Source: an uncultured Lachnospiraceae bacterium (GTDB lineage: Bacteria > Bacillota > Clostridia > Lachnospirales > Lachnospiraceae). Taken from it: DNA of 64,000 nucleotides. The stretch is taken from positions 3,021 to 67,020 of the forward strand of contig URSA01000016.1 of NCBI GenBank assembly GCA_900550475.1. Reading direction: 5' to 3'. The position numbers and the translations under genes were made by a program. The notes beneath the pieces are model-generated. The model had not been told where the DNA came from. It did not search any database and saw only the letters and a list, made by a program, of their open reading frames with translations. This document shows, one piece after another, positions 1 through 7,381 of this stretch. The stretch's first letter is position 1. Each line of letters begins with the position of its first letter.

Positions 1-1
1 T

Positions 2-349
2 ATCGTGAAGGCGTCGAAGGCTGCGGACACCCGTGCCGCTACGGATATTATCGTGGACAACGCACTGAACAAGGGGACTTACGGAACCAACATACAGACT
101 GCGGCACAGCTGCTCGACATTACAAAGAATGATGACTGGGATATGGTTGTCGCAGGAATCCGGGAAATGGGAACCAGAAAGTTTCTGGAGGGCATCTGCG
201 AGACCGCAAACCATGTTTGTCTGGACAATAACTTTTTTGGTCAGATGAGGGTGAGGGCATTTAAAAATAGCCTCGAGGGCAAGGTGCTGATGAAGGCATT
301 CAATCTCACCATTCAAAAATTGGAAGAAAAGGGGCTGTTGGATAAATGA
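2..349 (+). CDS. Hypothetical protein, C-terminal part (cut by left window edge)
   Basis: The reading frame is open from the first complete codon of the window and runs 115 residues to a TGA, so the true start probably lies upstream. A GTG at position 5 could act as a start, but no Shine-Dalgarno site can be judged there. The product is soluble-looking, mostly helical in character, with no signal peptide or membrane segment and no motif I recognise. Its stop overlaps the next start as ATGA (346-349), so the two genes are translationally coupled and probably work together with the membrane protein that follows. Function unknown. Confidence 0.6.
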   Translation: MVKASKAADTRAATDIIVDNALNKGTYGTNIQTAAQLLDITKNDDWDMVVAGIREMGTRKFLEGICETANHVCLDNNFFGQMRVRAFKNSLEGKVLMKAFNLTIQKLEEKGLLDK

Positions 350-1095
350 TAAAATTTAATATACCTTATGTTGCCGTCAGCCTGATGGCAGAAAGAGCCG
401 GAATCAAAATAGAAGTGCAGTCACCCATGAACGATTTTCTCGCAAAGTGCGCGGAGCACAGGGAAAAGCTGGGTGCCGAGAACTGCGAGGCCATGCTTGC
501 GGAGCTTGCGCAGGAAGGTTATATTACGATCAAGGGCAGAAAGATCAGTCTGACCTCCGATATGGGGGCTGTGGTGAAGGCGCTGTGTGCGCCCAGAGCG
601 TGCATCAGAGTACGTTTCAGACAGGCCGCGGGAAGCGAGCTGTTCCACTACACACCAATTCAGGACAGCTGGATGAAGGTGACGGAAAGGCAGGGCATTC
701 TCTACTGCGAGTGCCCGGTGCCGGAAAAGATTGTGGAGCTGGAGATCCTGACCAGACTTTCTTCCGCTGCCGAGAGCGGGGAGAACCTTGTGGAGATCCA
801 GACCTGCACCCGCTCAAAGATCCATGCGACGGTGGTGTCGTGCGGGGAAGAGAATTATCAGGTGCTCACCTACCTGTTGGGTGAGGAGGAACGCTTTGAC
901 CGCCATGACTTCCCCAAGACACAGCAATCCTTGAAGGAAATCTATGAGATTTCCATGGGGCGTGCGACGGGAAAAGAGCCCGACGACTACAAGAAGATCA
1001 ACTGGCTGCATGTGGGGCGGGGCGCACTGATCGCCACAGCCGTGTATATCTGCATGGCGGTTTTCAACACCGTGCTGAGAAATCTGCTGATGTGA
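346..1095 (+). CDS. Hypothetical protein with a single C-terminal membrane segment
   Basis: The 249-residue product starts at the ATG that overlaps the stop of the preceding gene. Residues 1 to about 215 look like a soluble cytoplasmic domain of mixed alpha and beta character. A hydrophobic segment lies near residues 226-246 (ending NTVLRNLLM), so the protein looks tail-anchored. No enzymatic motif is visible. It lies 13 bases ahead of a gene for a larger membrane protein on the same strand, which suggests one operon and perhaps one membrane complex. I do not recognise the family. Confidence 0.65.
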   Translation: MIKFNIPYVAVSLMAERAGIKIEVQSPMNDFLAKCAEHREKLGAENCEAMLAELAQEGYITIKGRKISLTSDMGAVVKALCAPRACIRVRFRQAAGSELFHYTPIQDSWMKVTERQGILYCECPVPEKIVELEILTRLSSAAESGENLVEIQTCTRSKIHATVVSCGEENYQVLTYLLGEEERFDRHDFPKTQQSLKEIYEISMGRATGKEPDDYKKINWLHVGRGALIATAVYICMAVFNTVLRNLLM

Positions 1096-1108
1096 CGGAG
1101 GTGAGAGC

Positions 1109-3202
1109 TTGAGTAAGATAACATTCAAAACAGTAATCAAAAATTTTTTTTACAGCATTGCCAAGAGCTATGAAAAGAAGCGCTTTTGGAAAAGCCTTTT
1201 GGGCAGTATTGCATCGGCGCTTGTGTCGGCAATTCTGACGGCTTATGTGCTGCCGGTATATTTCAGCGTAAACAGCGTCTGGAATCAGCTTTTCAGCGCC
1301 CTGTTCTTCTATCTGATCATTTCCGGCGTCTTTAAGGTGGCGGCTGATATCAGGAGGGGAGGATTCTTCCCCAGATTCGGGATCACCTGTAAAAAGGTGG
1401 TGCTGGGGTTGGGCTCGGGCAGCTTCTCCACGGGCTCCAGGATCGTGCAGGCAGTCATGATGCTGCTTGCGGCAGCGGGTGCGTTTTTCCTGCCGCCGCT
1501 GTTGGGGCTGGCATTGGGACTGACCCTGTTCCTTTCCTCGGTTGCCGCTGAGAACAGCGTTCTTTTAATGGTGGCGGAGGCCTTTAAGAAAAAGAAGACC
1601 GCGCTGCCGGATGCGTCGGGGCCTGTTTCCAAAAGAGGAAAGAATCTGGCGGCAGTGGGCGTCGGCGTGCTGTTCGGCTGTCTGGTTGCGGTTCTCGTAG
1701 GAAGCTTTACCGGGTTCAGGCCGTCAAGTCTTCTGACCGGAACGGCTGCACAGACGGAAACGGAACCGGACGGAAGCTCAGACAGTGACCGGAACAACGG
1801 ACAGGGCGGAAAAGATCAAAATGGAAAAGATCAGGACGGAAGCACGCAGCCGGAGAATACGGGCAGCGGCGTTACACTGGACGATATAGACCGGACGGCG
1901 GAAACTTATACCGCGGATTCTCCCTTTACCCAGAAATTCACACAGGAGGATATGGAATCGGATGACGGGGATGCGGATTACTTTTTTCCGCAGGACGGCA
2001 GCGGAGACTATCTGATCACCAGCTTTGACGGTGGCGTAAGCTGCACCATGTGGATCTATGATGAAATCGGAGATCTCTGGGAGGTTCGCGGCAAGAAGCG
2101 TTATGAGTCCGAGGAGGCGCTGCTCAGGGAGTACCCGGATGCAGGGGAAAGCTCCTTCAACGAGGAGGGCTATCTGCACGACGGCGCGGTTCTCTATTAT
2201 CTGATGCCGGAGGACGAATTTGCGCTGACCACTCAGGGAAGAGACAAATACACCATGCTGTATCTGGCGTCCCAAGGGTATTTTGATTCCTATTATTACT
2301 GGTTCTCCGTGCCGTACAATCCCCTTCCTGCGGAGGATGCCGAGGACACAGGCGATATTGGATACCCGGGCGGAGATTACAACACAGACGACGGATATGG
2401 AGACGACGGATACACTGACGGGAACGACGGTTATGACGACGGCTATAACACCCGGTACAGTGATCTGGAAAACAGCGTGGTGCGCCTGTTTGAAGGACTT
2501 TGCACCATGGCGGGCGGAGATTACGATGCCTTCTGTGAATTGTTCCGCAATATGGACAGCAGCATCATAGACCAGTATTACAACATGGAGTACCGGGATA
2601 TCAGCCAGTTTGAGCATGAAACGCCGATCATCATCGCACAGGATGGAAATTATGCGTTTGCAACGCTGTTGTTCTACACGGTTCCGGCGGATTATCCCCG
2701 GATGGATCTGGACAGCTACGTGATCTCCACCATTGTAAGCTGCGACGACAGCGGGGAGTGGAAGATCGAGTACACGGACGAGTCTTTGTCCTACCTGCAG
2801 GATGAATATCTGCAAGCCATTCACACGGAGGGCGGCTATGATGCCATACAGGATGGACGTCCCTGCGCAAGATTCTGGCTCTCCTTCGATCTGGACTATG
2901 CTGTGACGTTTAGCGGAGCGTTTGTGGGAAGAGTTGTGGAGATGTACCAGTACGACAACGGTGACACGGTCGTGACGCTCTATTTCTCGAACGGAACGGA
3001 TGAGACGGTGACAGTGGGAGAAATCCAGAATCTCTGTATCGTGGACGGAGAGAATGTGTTCATGCAGGTGTCAGCGGATATTTACAGCACCATAGAACCG
3101 GGCTCGGGTCTGCTCTATGAACTGAACGTACCCGCCGACTATGTGGCAAGCTACGGCTTCAGCAGGCCGCGCGTGGAAGATTTCAGCTTTACGACAGACT
3201 AG
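1109..3202 (+). CDS. Large membrane protein with a long Asp/Gly-rich extracytoplasmic region
   Basis: The start is a TTG at 1109 preceded by GGAGGTGAG at about 1096-1104. The 697-residue product has hydrophobic segments at roughly residues 30-75 and 110-150 and one near 180-200. A low-complexity Asp/Ser/Gln/Gly linker follows at about 215-255, and the rest is acidic, aromatic and probably extracytoplasmic. A second repetitive stretch rich in GYDDGY-type repeats (about residues 410-450) separates two possible outer domains. No catalytic motif is recognised. It is the third gene of a tight run starting at the window edge. Its 3' end overlaps the converging MATE gene by 14 bases. The role may be envelope-related, which is inference from topology only. 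Confidence 0.7.
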   Translation: MSKITFKTVIKNFFYSIAKSYEKKRFWKSLLGSIASALVSAILTAYVLPVYFSVNSVWNQLFSALFFYLIISGVFKVAADIRRGGFFPRFGITCKKVVLGLGSGSFSTGSRIVQAVMMLLAAAGAFFLPPLLGLALGLTLFLSSVAAENSVLLMVAEAFKKKKTALPDASGPVSKRGKNLAAVGVGVLFGCLVAVLVGSFTGFRPSSLLTGTAAQTETEPDGSSDSDRNNGQGGKDQNGKDQDGSTQPENTGSGVTLDDIDRTAETYTADSPFTQKFTQEDMESDDGDADYFFPQDGSGDYLITSFDGGVSCTMWIYDEIGDLWEVRGKKRYESEEALLREYPDAGESSFNEEGYLHDGAVLYYLMPEDEFALTTQGRDKYTMLYLASQGYFDSYYYWFSVPYNPLPAEDAEDTGDIGYPGGDYNTDDGYGDDGYTDGNDGYDDGYNTRYSDLENSVVRLFEGLCTMAGGDYDAFCELFRNMDSSIIDQYYNMEYRDISQFEHETPIIIAQDGNYAFATLLFYTVPADYPRMDLDSYVISTIVSCDDSGEWKIEYTDESLSYLQDEYLQAIHTEGGYDAIQDGRPCARFWLSFDLDYAVTFSGAFVGRVVEMYQYDNGDTVVTLYFSNGTDETVTVGEIQNLCIVDGENVFMQVSADIYSTIEPGSGLLYELNVPADYVASYGFSRPRVEDFSFTTD

Positions 3203-4547
3203 CGGATCCACGGCAGCTCTTGCGGTAGACGGCGAGGAAATAAATAATCTCTGCAATCGCTGTGATTGCCCATGAAAAGACATAAAGCAGATACAGCGAC
3301 GGAATGGTTTTGAAATAGGCAAAGACTGTGTAGATCCATGTGATACGGAACGCACAGGAGCCCAGAATCACAAGAATGGTGGGGACAAAGGTTTTGCCCA
3401 GTCCCCTTGCCGCCGCGATGGTATTGTCCATGAAGGCGGAGACGCAGTAGCTGAGCGCCATGATCGAGATACGCTTCATGCCTGCCTCCGCCACGGCTGC
3501 CTCGTTGGTAAAGAGGGCAAGGAACGGATGGCGCAGCAGGTAAAGGGCAACGCCCAGAACCAGTCCCATGACGAAAGAATAAAGAAGACAGATCAGATAG
3601 CTTTTCATGATTCTGTCTTTTTTATTTGCACCGAAATTCTGCGCAATGAAGCTTGCACAGGCGGTGTAGAAGGCAGCCATCATATCGTAGACCAGAGGAT
3701 CTGCGTTTGCCGCAGCGGAATTGCCCTCCACCATCACATGGTCGAAGGAGTTTACACCGGTCTGGACAAAAAGGTTAGCAATGGCAAAAACCGCATACTG
3801 GAAAGCGGACGGAAGCCCGATCTTGAGAATGCGGATCAGCTTGTCCGAAACGATCTTAAGTCCGTGGAGTGACACGGAAAAATCCGCCTCAGTTGTGAGC
3901 AAAACCCGAAGGATCAGCACGGCGGACAGATACTGCGAGATAATGCTGGCAAGGGCAACGCCCACCACATCAAGGCGGAAGACGATGACAAACAGCAGGT
4001 TGAGCAGCACATTCAGAACGCCGGAAAACAACAGGTAGTAGAGAGGACGCTTTGTGTCCCCGGCGGCGCTCAGCACGGCATTACCGAAGTTATACAGACC
4101 CAGGGCGGGCATGCCGAGCAGATAGATGCGCAGATAGAGAAGGGCGTCCGCAAGCAGCTCGTCCTTGGTGTGGATTGCGGTCAGGATCCATTCAGAGAAC
4201 AAAATGCCCAGAACGGAGATCAGGATGCCCGCGATCAGGCAGAGCAGCAGGGCGGTATGTACGGTCTCCCTCAGATCCTTTTTGCTCCTTGAGCCGATAT
4301 AAAGGGCGGTCAGGGCGTTGACACCGCTGGCAAGCCCAATCAAAAGCCCGGTAAAGAGCGTGATCAGGATGCTGGTGGAGCCCACGGCGCCCAGCGCGAT
4401 GGGGCCGGAAAACTTTCCCACCACGGCAATGTCGGACATATTGAACAGCACCTGCAGAATATTGGTGAACATCAAAGGCACACTGTAAACGAGTATTTTT
4501 TTGAAGAGGGATCCGGTGCATAGATCCATCTCATAATTCTTTTTCAT
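3189..4547 (-). CDS. MATE family efflux transporter
   Basis: The 452-residue polytopic membrane protein has about twelve hydrophobic helices and the typical MATE opening (FKKILVYSVPLMFTNILQVLFN), with the two-fold internal repeat of the family. MATE proteins export drugs or metabolites using sodium or proton gradients. The length is normal. It is transcribed away from the SUF operon and converges on the unknown membrane protein upstream. It is one of three MATE genes in the window (also 31406 and 60787). The substrate cannot be told from sequence. Confidence 0.9.
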   Translation of the reverse strand: MKKNYEMDLCTGSLFKKILVYSVPLMFTNILQVLFNMSDIAVVGKFSGPIALGAVGSTSILITLFTGLLIGLASGVNALTALYIGSRSKKDLRETVHTALLLCLIAGILISVLGILFSEWILTAIHTKDELLADALLYLRIYLLGMPALGLYNFGNAVLSAAGDTKRPLYYLLFSGVLNVLLNLLFVIVFRLDVVGVALASIISQYLSAVLILRVLLTTEADFSVSLHGLKIVSDKLIRILKIGLPSAFQYAVFAIANLFVQTGVNSFDHVMVEGNSAAANADPLVYDMMAAFYTACASFIAQNFGANKKDRIMKSYLICLLYSFVMGLVLGVALYLLRHPFLALFTNEAAVAEAGMKRISIMALSYCVSAFMDNTIAAARGLGKTFVPTILVILGSCAFRITWIYTVFAYFKTIPSLYLLYVFSWAITAIAEIIYFLAVYRKSCRGSASLS

Positions 4548-4641
4548 GTAGAAATCATCTTTCCCTTCATAGCTGTTTTGTATTTGCTTGTACTATCATA
4601 CACCAGTTGTATAAAAAAGCAAGCGGAAACTTCACCTATTC

Positions 4642-4673
4642 ACCTATTGACATAGTAGGTAAATGGGTATAAT
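4642..4673 (+). promoter_or_regulatory. SUF operon promoter overlapping an inverted repeat (probable Rrf2 operator)
   Basis: A -35 box TTGACA (4647-4652) and -10 box TATAAT (4668-4673) are separated by a short 15-base spacer. An imperfect dyad with arms ACCTA (4642-4646) and TAGGT (4656-4660) covers the -35 box, and a direct repeat CACCTATT sits at 4633-4640 and 4641-4648. Rrf2 regulators such as IscR and CymR bind dyads of this kind, so negative autoregulation by the following gene is likely. This is inference. Confidence 0.6.
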
Positions 4674-4705
4674 ATGAAGCGGAAGAAGAGAGGGGGACTG
4701 CGGTT

Positions 4706-5173
4706 ATGATGATTTCTACGAAAGGACGCTATGCACTCCGGGTGATGCTGGAGCTGGTAGAGCATGAAGGGGACGGCTTTACGCCCTTGAAGGACATTGC
4801 CGACAGGCAGGAAATTTCCCTGAAATATCTGGAGAGCATCATGACGATCCTCTCCAAGCAGCATCTTGTGGACGGCGCAAGCGGCAAGAAGGGCGGCTAC
4901 CGCCTGTGCAGAAAGCCGGAGGAGTACAGCGTTGGCGAGATCCTCAGGCTGACGGAGGGGACGCTTGCACCGGTATCCTGTCTTCAATACGGAGCGCAGC
5001 CCTGTGAACGGGCGGATATGTGCTATATGCTGCCGGTATGGCAGGGGCTGGAGGATCTGATCAATCAATATTTTGACAATATGACGCTGGCTGATATTTA
5101 CCAAAACGCCCGAAAGTCCGGGTGTGGGAAAACGCCGGACGAATCAAACAGGACGGAGGAGAGAAGAGCATGA
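4706..5173 (+). CDS. Rrf2 family Fe-S-sensing regulator (IscR/SufR-like)
   Basis: The 155-residue product has the Rrf2 opening (MISTKGRYALRVMLEL) with a winged helix-turn-helix over about residues 1-80. Three cysteines lie at 92, 100 and 106, the positions that bind a [2Fe-2S] cluster in IscR-type members. It is the first gene of the SUF operon and overlaps sufC by ATGA, so it most likely senses cluster status and controls its own operon through the dyad at 4642-4660. A tandem ATGATG leaves the start at 4706 or 4709, and a purine-rich AGAGGGGG lies just upstream. Cysteine-metabolism regulation (CymR-like) is less likely because CymR lacks this cysteine triad. Confidence 0.85.
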   Translation: MMISTKGRYALRVMLELVEHEGDGFTPLKDIADRQEISLKYLESIMTILSKQHLVDGASGKKGGYRLCRKPEEYSVGEILRLTEGTLAPVSCLQYGAQPCERADMCYMLPVWQGLEDLINQYFDNMTLADIYQNARKSGCGKTPDESNRTEERRA

Positions 5174-5919
5174 GCAAGGAATGGGTTCTGGATGCGCAGC
5201 ATCTGGATGTGAGAGTGGAAGAAAAGGAAATACTGCATGATGTAAGCCTGCAGATCGGAAAAGGGGAGACCCATGTGCTGATGGGCCCTAACGGAACGGG
5301 AAAATCCACGCTGGGGTATACGCTGATCGGCAATCCCCGCTACGAGGTTTTAAACGGCAGGATTTTGTTTGAGGGGGAGGATATCACCGGGCTTCCGGTC
5401 AACGAGCGGGCAAAAAAAGGATTGTTCCTCTCGTTCCAGAATCCACTGGAGGTGCCCGGCATCACGCTGAGCGCATTCATCAGAAGCGCGCTGGAGCAGA
5501 AGACGGGAAGCCGTGTCAGACTGTGGGATTTCAAGAAGGAGCTGGCGGAGAAAATGGAGCTGCTGCAGATGGATCCCTCCTATGCGGAGAGAGATCTGAA
5601 TGTGGGCTTTTCCGGCGGTGAGAAAAAGAAAGCGGAAATTTTGCAGATGCTCATGCTGAAGCCGGCACTGGCAATTCTGGATGAGACGGATTCCGGTCTG
5701 GATGTGGATGCGGTGCGCACGGTGTCGAAGGGAATCGAGGCATACCAGAAGAGCAGCGAGGGCAGCCTTTTGATCATCACCCACAGCACCAAGATTTTAG
5801 AGGCGCTGCACGTGGATACCACCCATGTGATGGTGGGCGGGCATATTGTAAAGACCGGAGACGGCAGTCTGATCGGGGAGATCAACGAGAAGGGCTTTGG
5901 TGCATACGAAAACGCTTAG
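5170..5919 (+). CDS. sufC: SufC, Fe-S cluster assembly ATPase
   Basis: This ABC-type ATPase of the SufBCD scaffold powers iron-sulfur cluster assembly in the cytoplasm. The 249-residue product has Walker A GPNGTGKST (39-47), a signature FSGGE (147-151), Walker B LAILDETDSGLD (167-178) and the H-loop histidine in IITHS (205). The SufC-specific EKKKAEILQM follows the signature. The ATG at 5170 follows GGAGGAGAG and overlaps the stop of the regulator, which implies translational coupling. Length is standard. Confidence 0.96.
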   Translation: MSKEWVLDAQHLDVRVEEKEILHDVSLQIGKGETHVLMGPNGTGKSTLGYTLIGNPRYEVLNGRILFEGEDITGLPVNERAKKGLFLSFQNPLEVPGITLSAFIRSALEQKTGSRVRLWDFKKELAEKMELLQMDPSYAERDLNVGFSGGEKKKAEILQMLMLKPALAILDETDSGLDVDAVRTVSKGIEAYQKSSEGSLLIITHSTKILEALHVDTTHVMVGGHIVKTGDGSLIGEINEKGFGAYENA

Positions 5920-5937
5920 TGCGGAATGGAGAGTGCA

Positions 5938-7362
5938 ATGAGAGAGAACGGTTTGGAAGAAGAAAAGAGCTATGTGGAGGATATCGACAGAAGCGTTTAT
6001 GATATAAAGGATGAGGAGAAGGACGCCTACCGCCTGCACGCCGGTCTGACACCGGAGATCGTGGAGCAGCTGTCGCTTGAAAAGCATGATCCCGAATGGA
6101 TGAGGCAGTTCAGGCTGGATTCCCTGAAAATCTATGAGCAGCTTTCGGTTCCCCGGTGGGGGTCGTCCATCGAGGGACTTGACATGGATCACATTGTGAC
6201 CTATGTGCGCCCCAATACGCAGATGAAAGCCGACTGGTCGGAGGTGCCGCAGGATATCAAGGACACCTTTGAACGGCTGGGAATCCCGCAGGCGGAGAGA
6301 AAGTCGCTGGCGGGCGTGGGTGCCCAGTATGACTCCGAGCTTGTGTACCACAATGTGAAGGAGGAAGTGGCGGCACAGGGCGTGATCTACACGGATATGG
6401 AAAGCGCGCTGACCGGAGAGTATGCCGACATGGTGAAGTCGCATTTTATGAAGCTTGTGCCGCCGTCGGATCACAAATTTGCCGCCCTGCACGGCGCTGT
6501 CTGGTCGGGTGGCTCCTTTGTGTATGTGCCGAAGGGTGTTTCCGTGGAGATTCCGCTCCAATCCTATTTCAGGCTGAATGCGCCCGGCGCAGGACAGTTT
6601 GAGCATACGCTGATTATTGTGGAGGAGGGCGCCAGCCTGCACTTCATAGAGGGCTGCTCCGCACCCAAATACAATGTGGCGAACCTGCATGCGGGCTGCG
6701 TGGAGCTGTTTGTGGGGAAGAACGCAAAGCTGCGCTATTCCACGATTGAGAACTGGTCAAAAAATATGTATAACCTGAACACGAAGCGGGCAGTGGTGGA
6801 GGAAGACGGCACCATCGAATGGGTGTCCGGCTCCTTCGGCTCCCACGTTTCCTACCTGTACCCCATGAGTATTTTGAAAGGGCGCGGCGCGAAGATGGAG
6901 TTTACCGGCGTGACCTTTGCAGGAAAAGGACAGAATCTGGACACGGGGGCAAAAGTGGTACACTGCGCACCGGATACCAGCTCCTATATGAATACCAGAT
7001 CCATATCAAAGAGCGGCGGTATCAGCACCTTCCGAAGCTCCGTGGTGGTCACAAAGGAGGCAAAGGGAACCAAGTCTTCCGTTTCCTGCCAGTCCCTGAT
7101 GCTGGATTCCGAATCCGGATCCGACACCATCCCCGCCATGGATGTGCGCACGAAGGACGCCAACATCGGGCATGAGGCGCAGATCGGGCGGATCAGTGAC
7201 GAGGCGGTGTTCTATCTGATGAGCCGGGGCATGAGCGAGGAGGAGGCAAAGGCGTGCATCGTCAGTGGCTTTGCGGACAATGTGTCCAAGGAGCTGCCTC
7301 TGGAATACGCGATTGAGATGAACAATCTGATCCGGCTGGAGATGAAGGGCTGTATCGGGTAA
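5938..7362 (+). CDS. sufB: SufB, Fe-S cluster scaffold protein
   Basis: SufB is the scaffold subunit on which the nascent cluster is built, in complex with SufC and SufD. The protein of about 474 residues has the family opening (YVEDIDRSVYDIKDEE) and the C-terminal beta-helical core with conserved stretches such as GSFVYVPKGV and FTGVTFAGKGQ. I prefer ATG 5938 because GGAG (5928-5931) lies six bases before it. An in-frame ATG at 5926 has no good ribosome site. It follows sufC by 18 bases. Confidence 0.95.
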   Translation: MRENGLEEEKSYVEDIDRSVYDIKDEEKDAYRLHAGLTPEIVEQLSLEKHDPEWMRQFRLDSLKIYEQLSVPRWGSSIEGLDMDHIVTYVRPNTQMKADWSEVPQDIKDTFERLGIPQAERKSLAGVGAQYDSELVYHNVKEEVAAQGVIYTDMESALTGEYADMVKSHFMKLVPPSDHKFAALHGAVWSGGSFVYVPKGVSVEIPLQSYFRLNAPGAGQFEHTLIIVEEGASLHFIEGCSAPKYNVANLHAGCVELFVGKNAKLRYSTIENWSKNMYNLNTKRAVVEEDGTIEWVSGSFGSHVSYLYPMSILKGRGAKMEFTGVTFAGKGQNLDTGAKVVHCAPDTSSYMNTRSISKSGGISTFRSSVVVTKEAKGTKSSVSCQSLMLDSESGSDTIPAMDVRTKDANIGHEAQIGRISDEAVFYLMSRGMSEEEAKACIVSGFADNVSKELPLEYAIEMNNLIRLEMKGCIG

Positions 7363-7381
7363 GGGAAGGAGATTGTAAAAT

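Noticed and set aside
4548..4705. Riboswitch upstream of the SUF operon
   Set aside because: The -10 box ends only 32 bases before the start, so there is no room for a structured leader.
5926..5937. ATG 5926 as sufB start
   Set aside because: Possible, but ATG 5938 has a properly spaced GGAG while 5926 has none. The difference is four residues.
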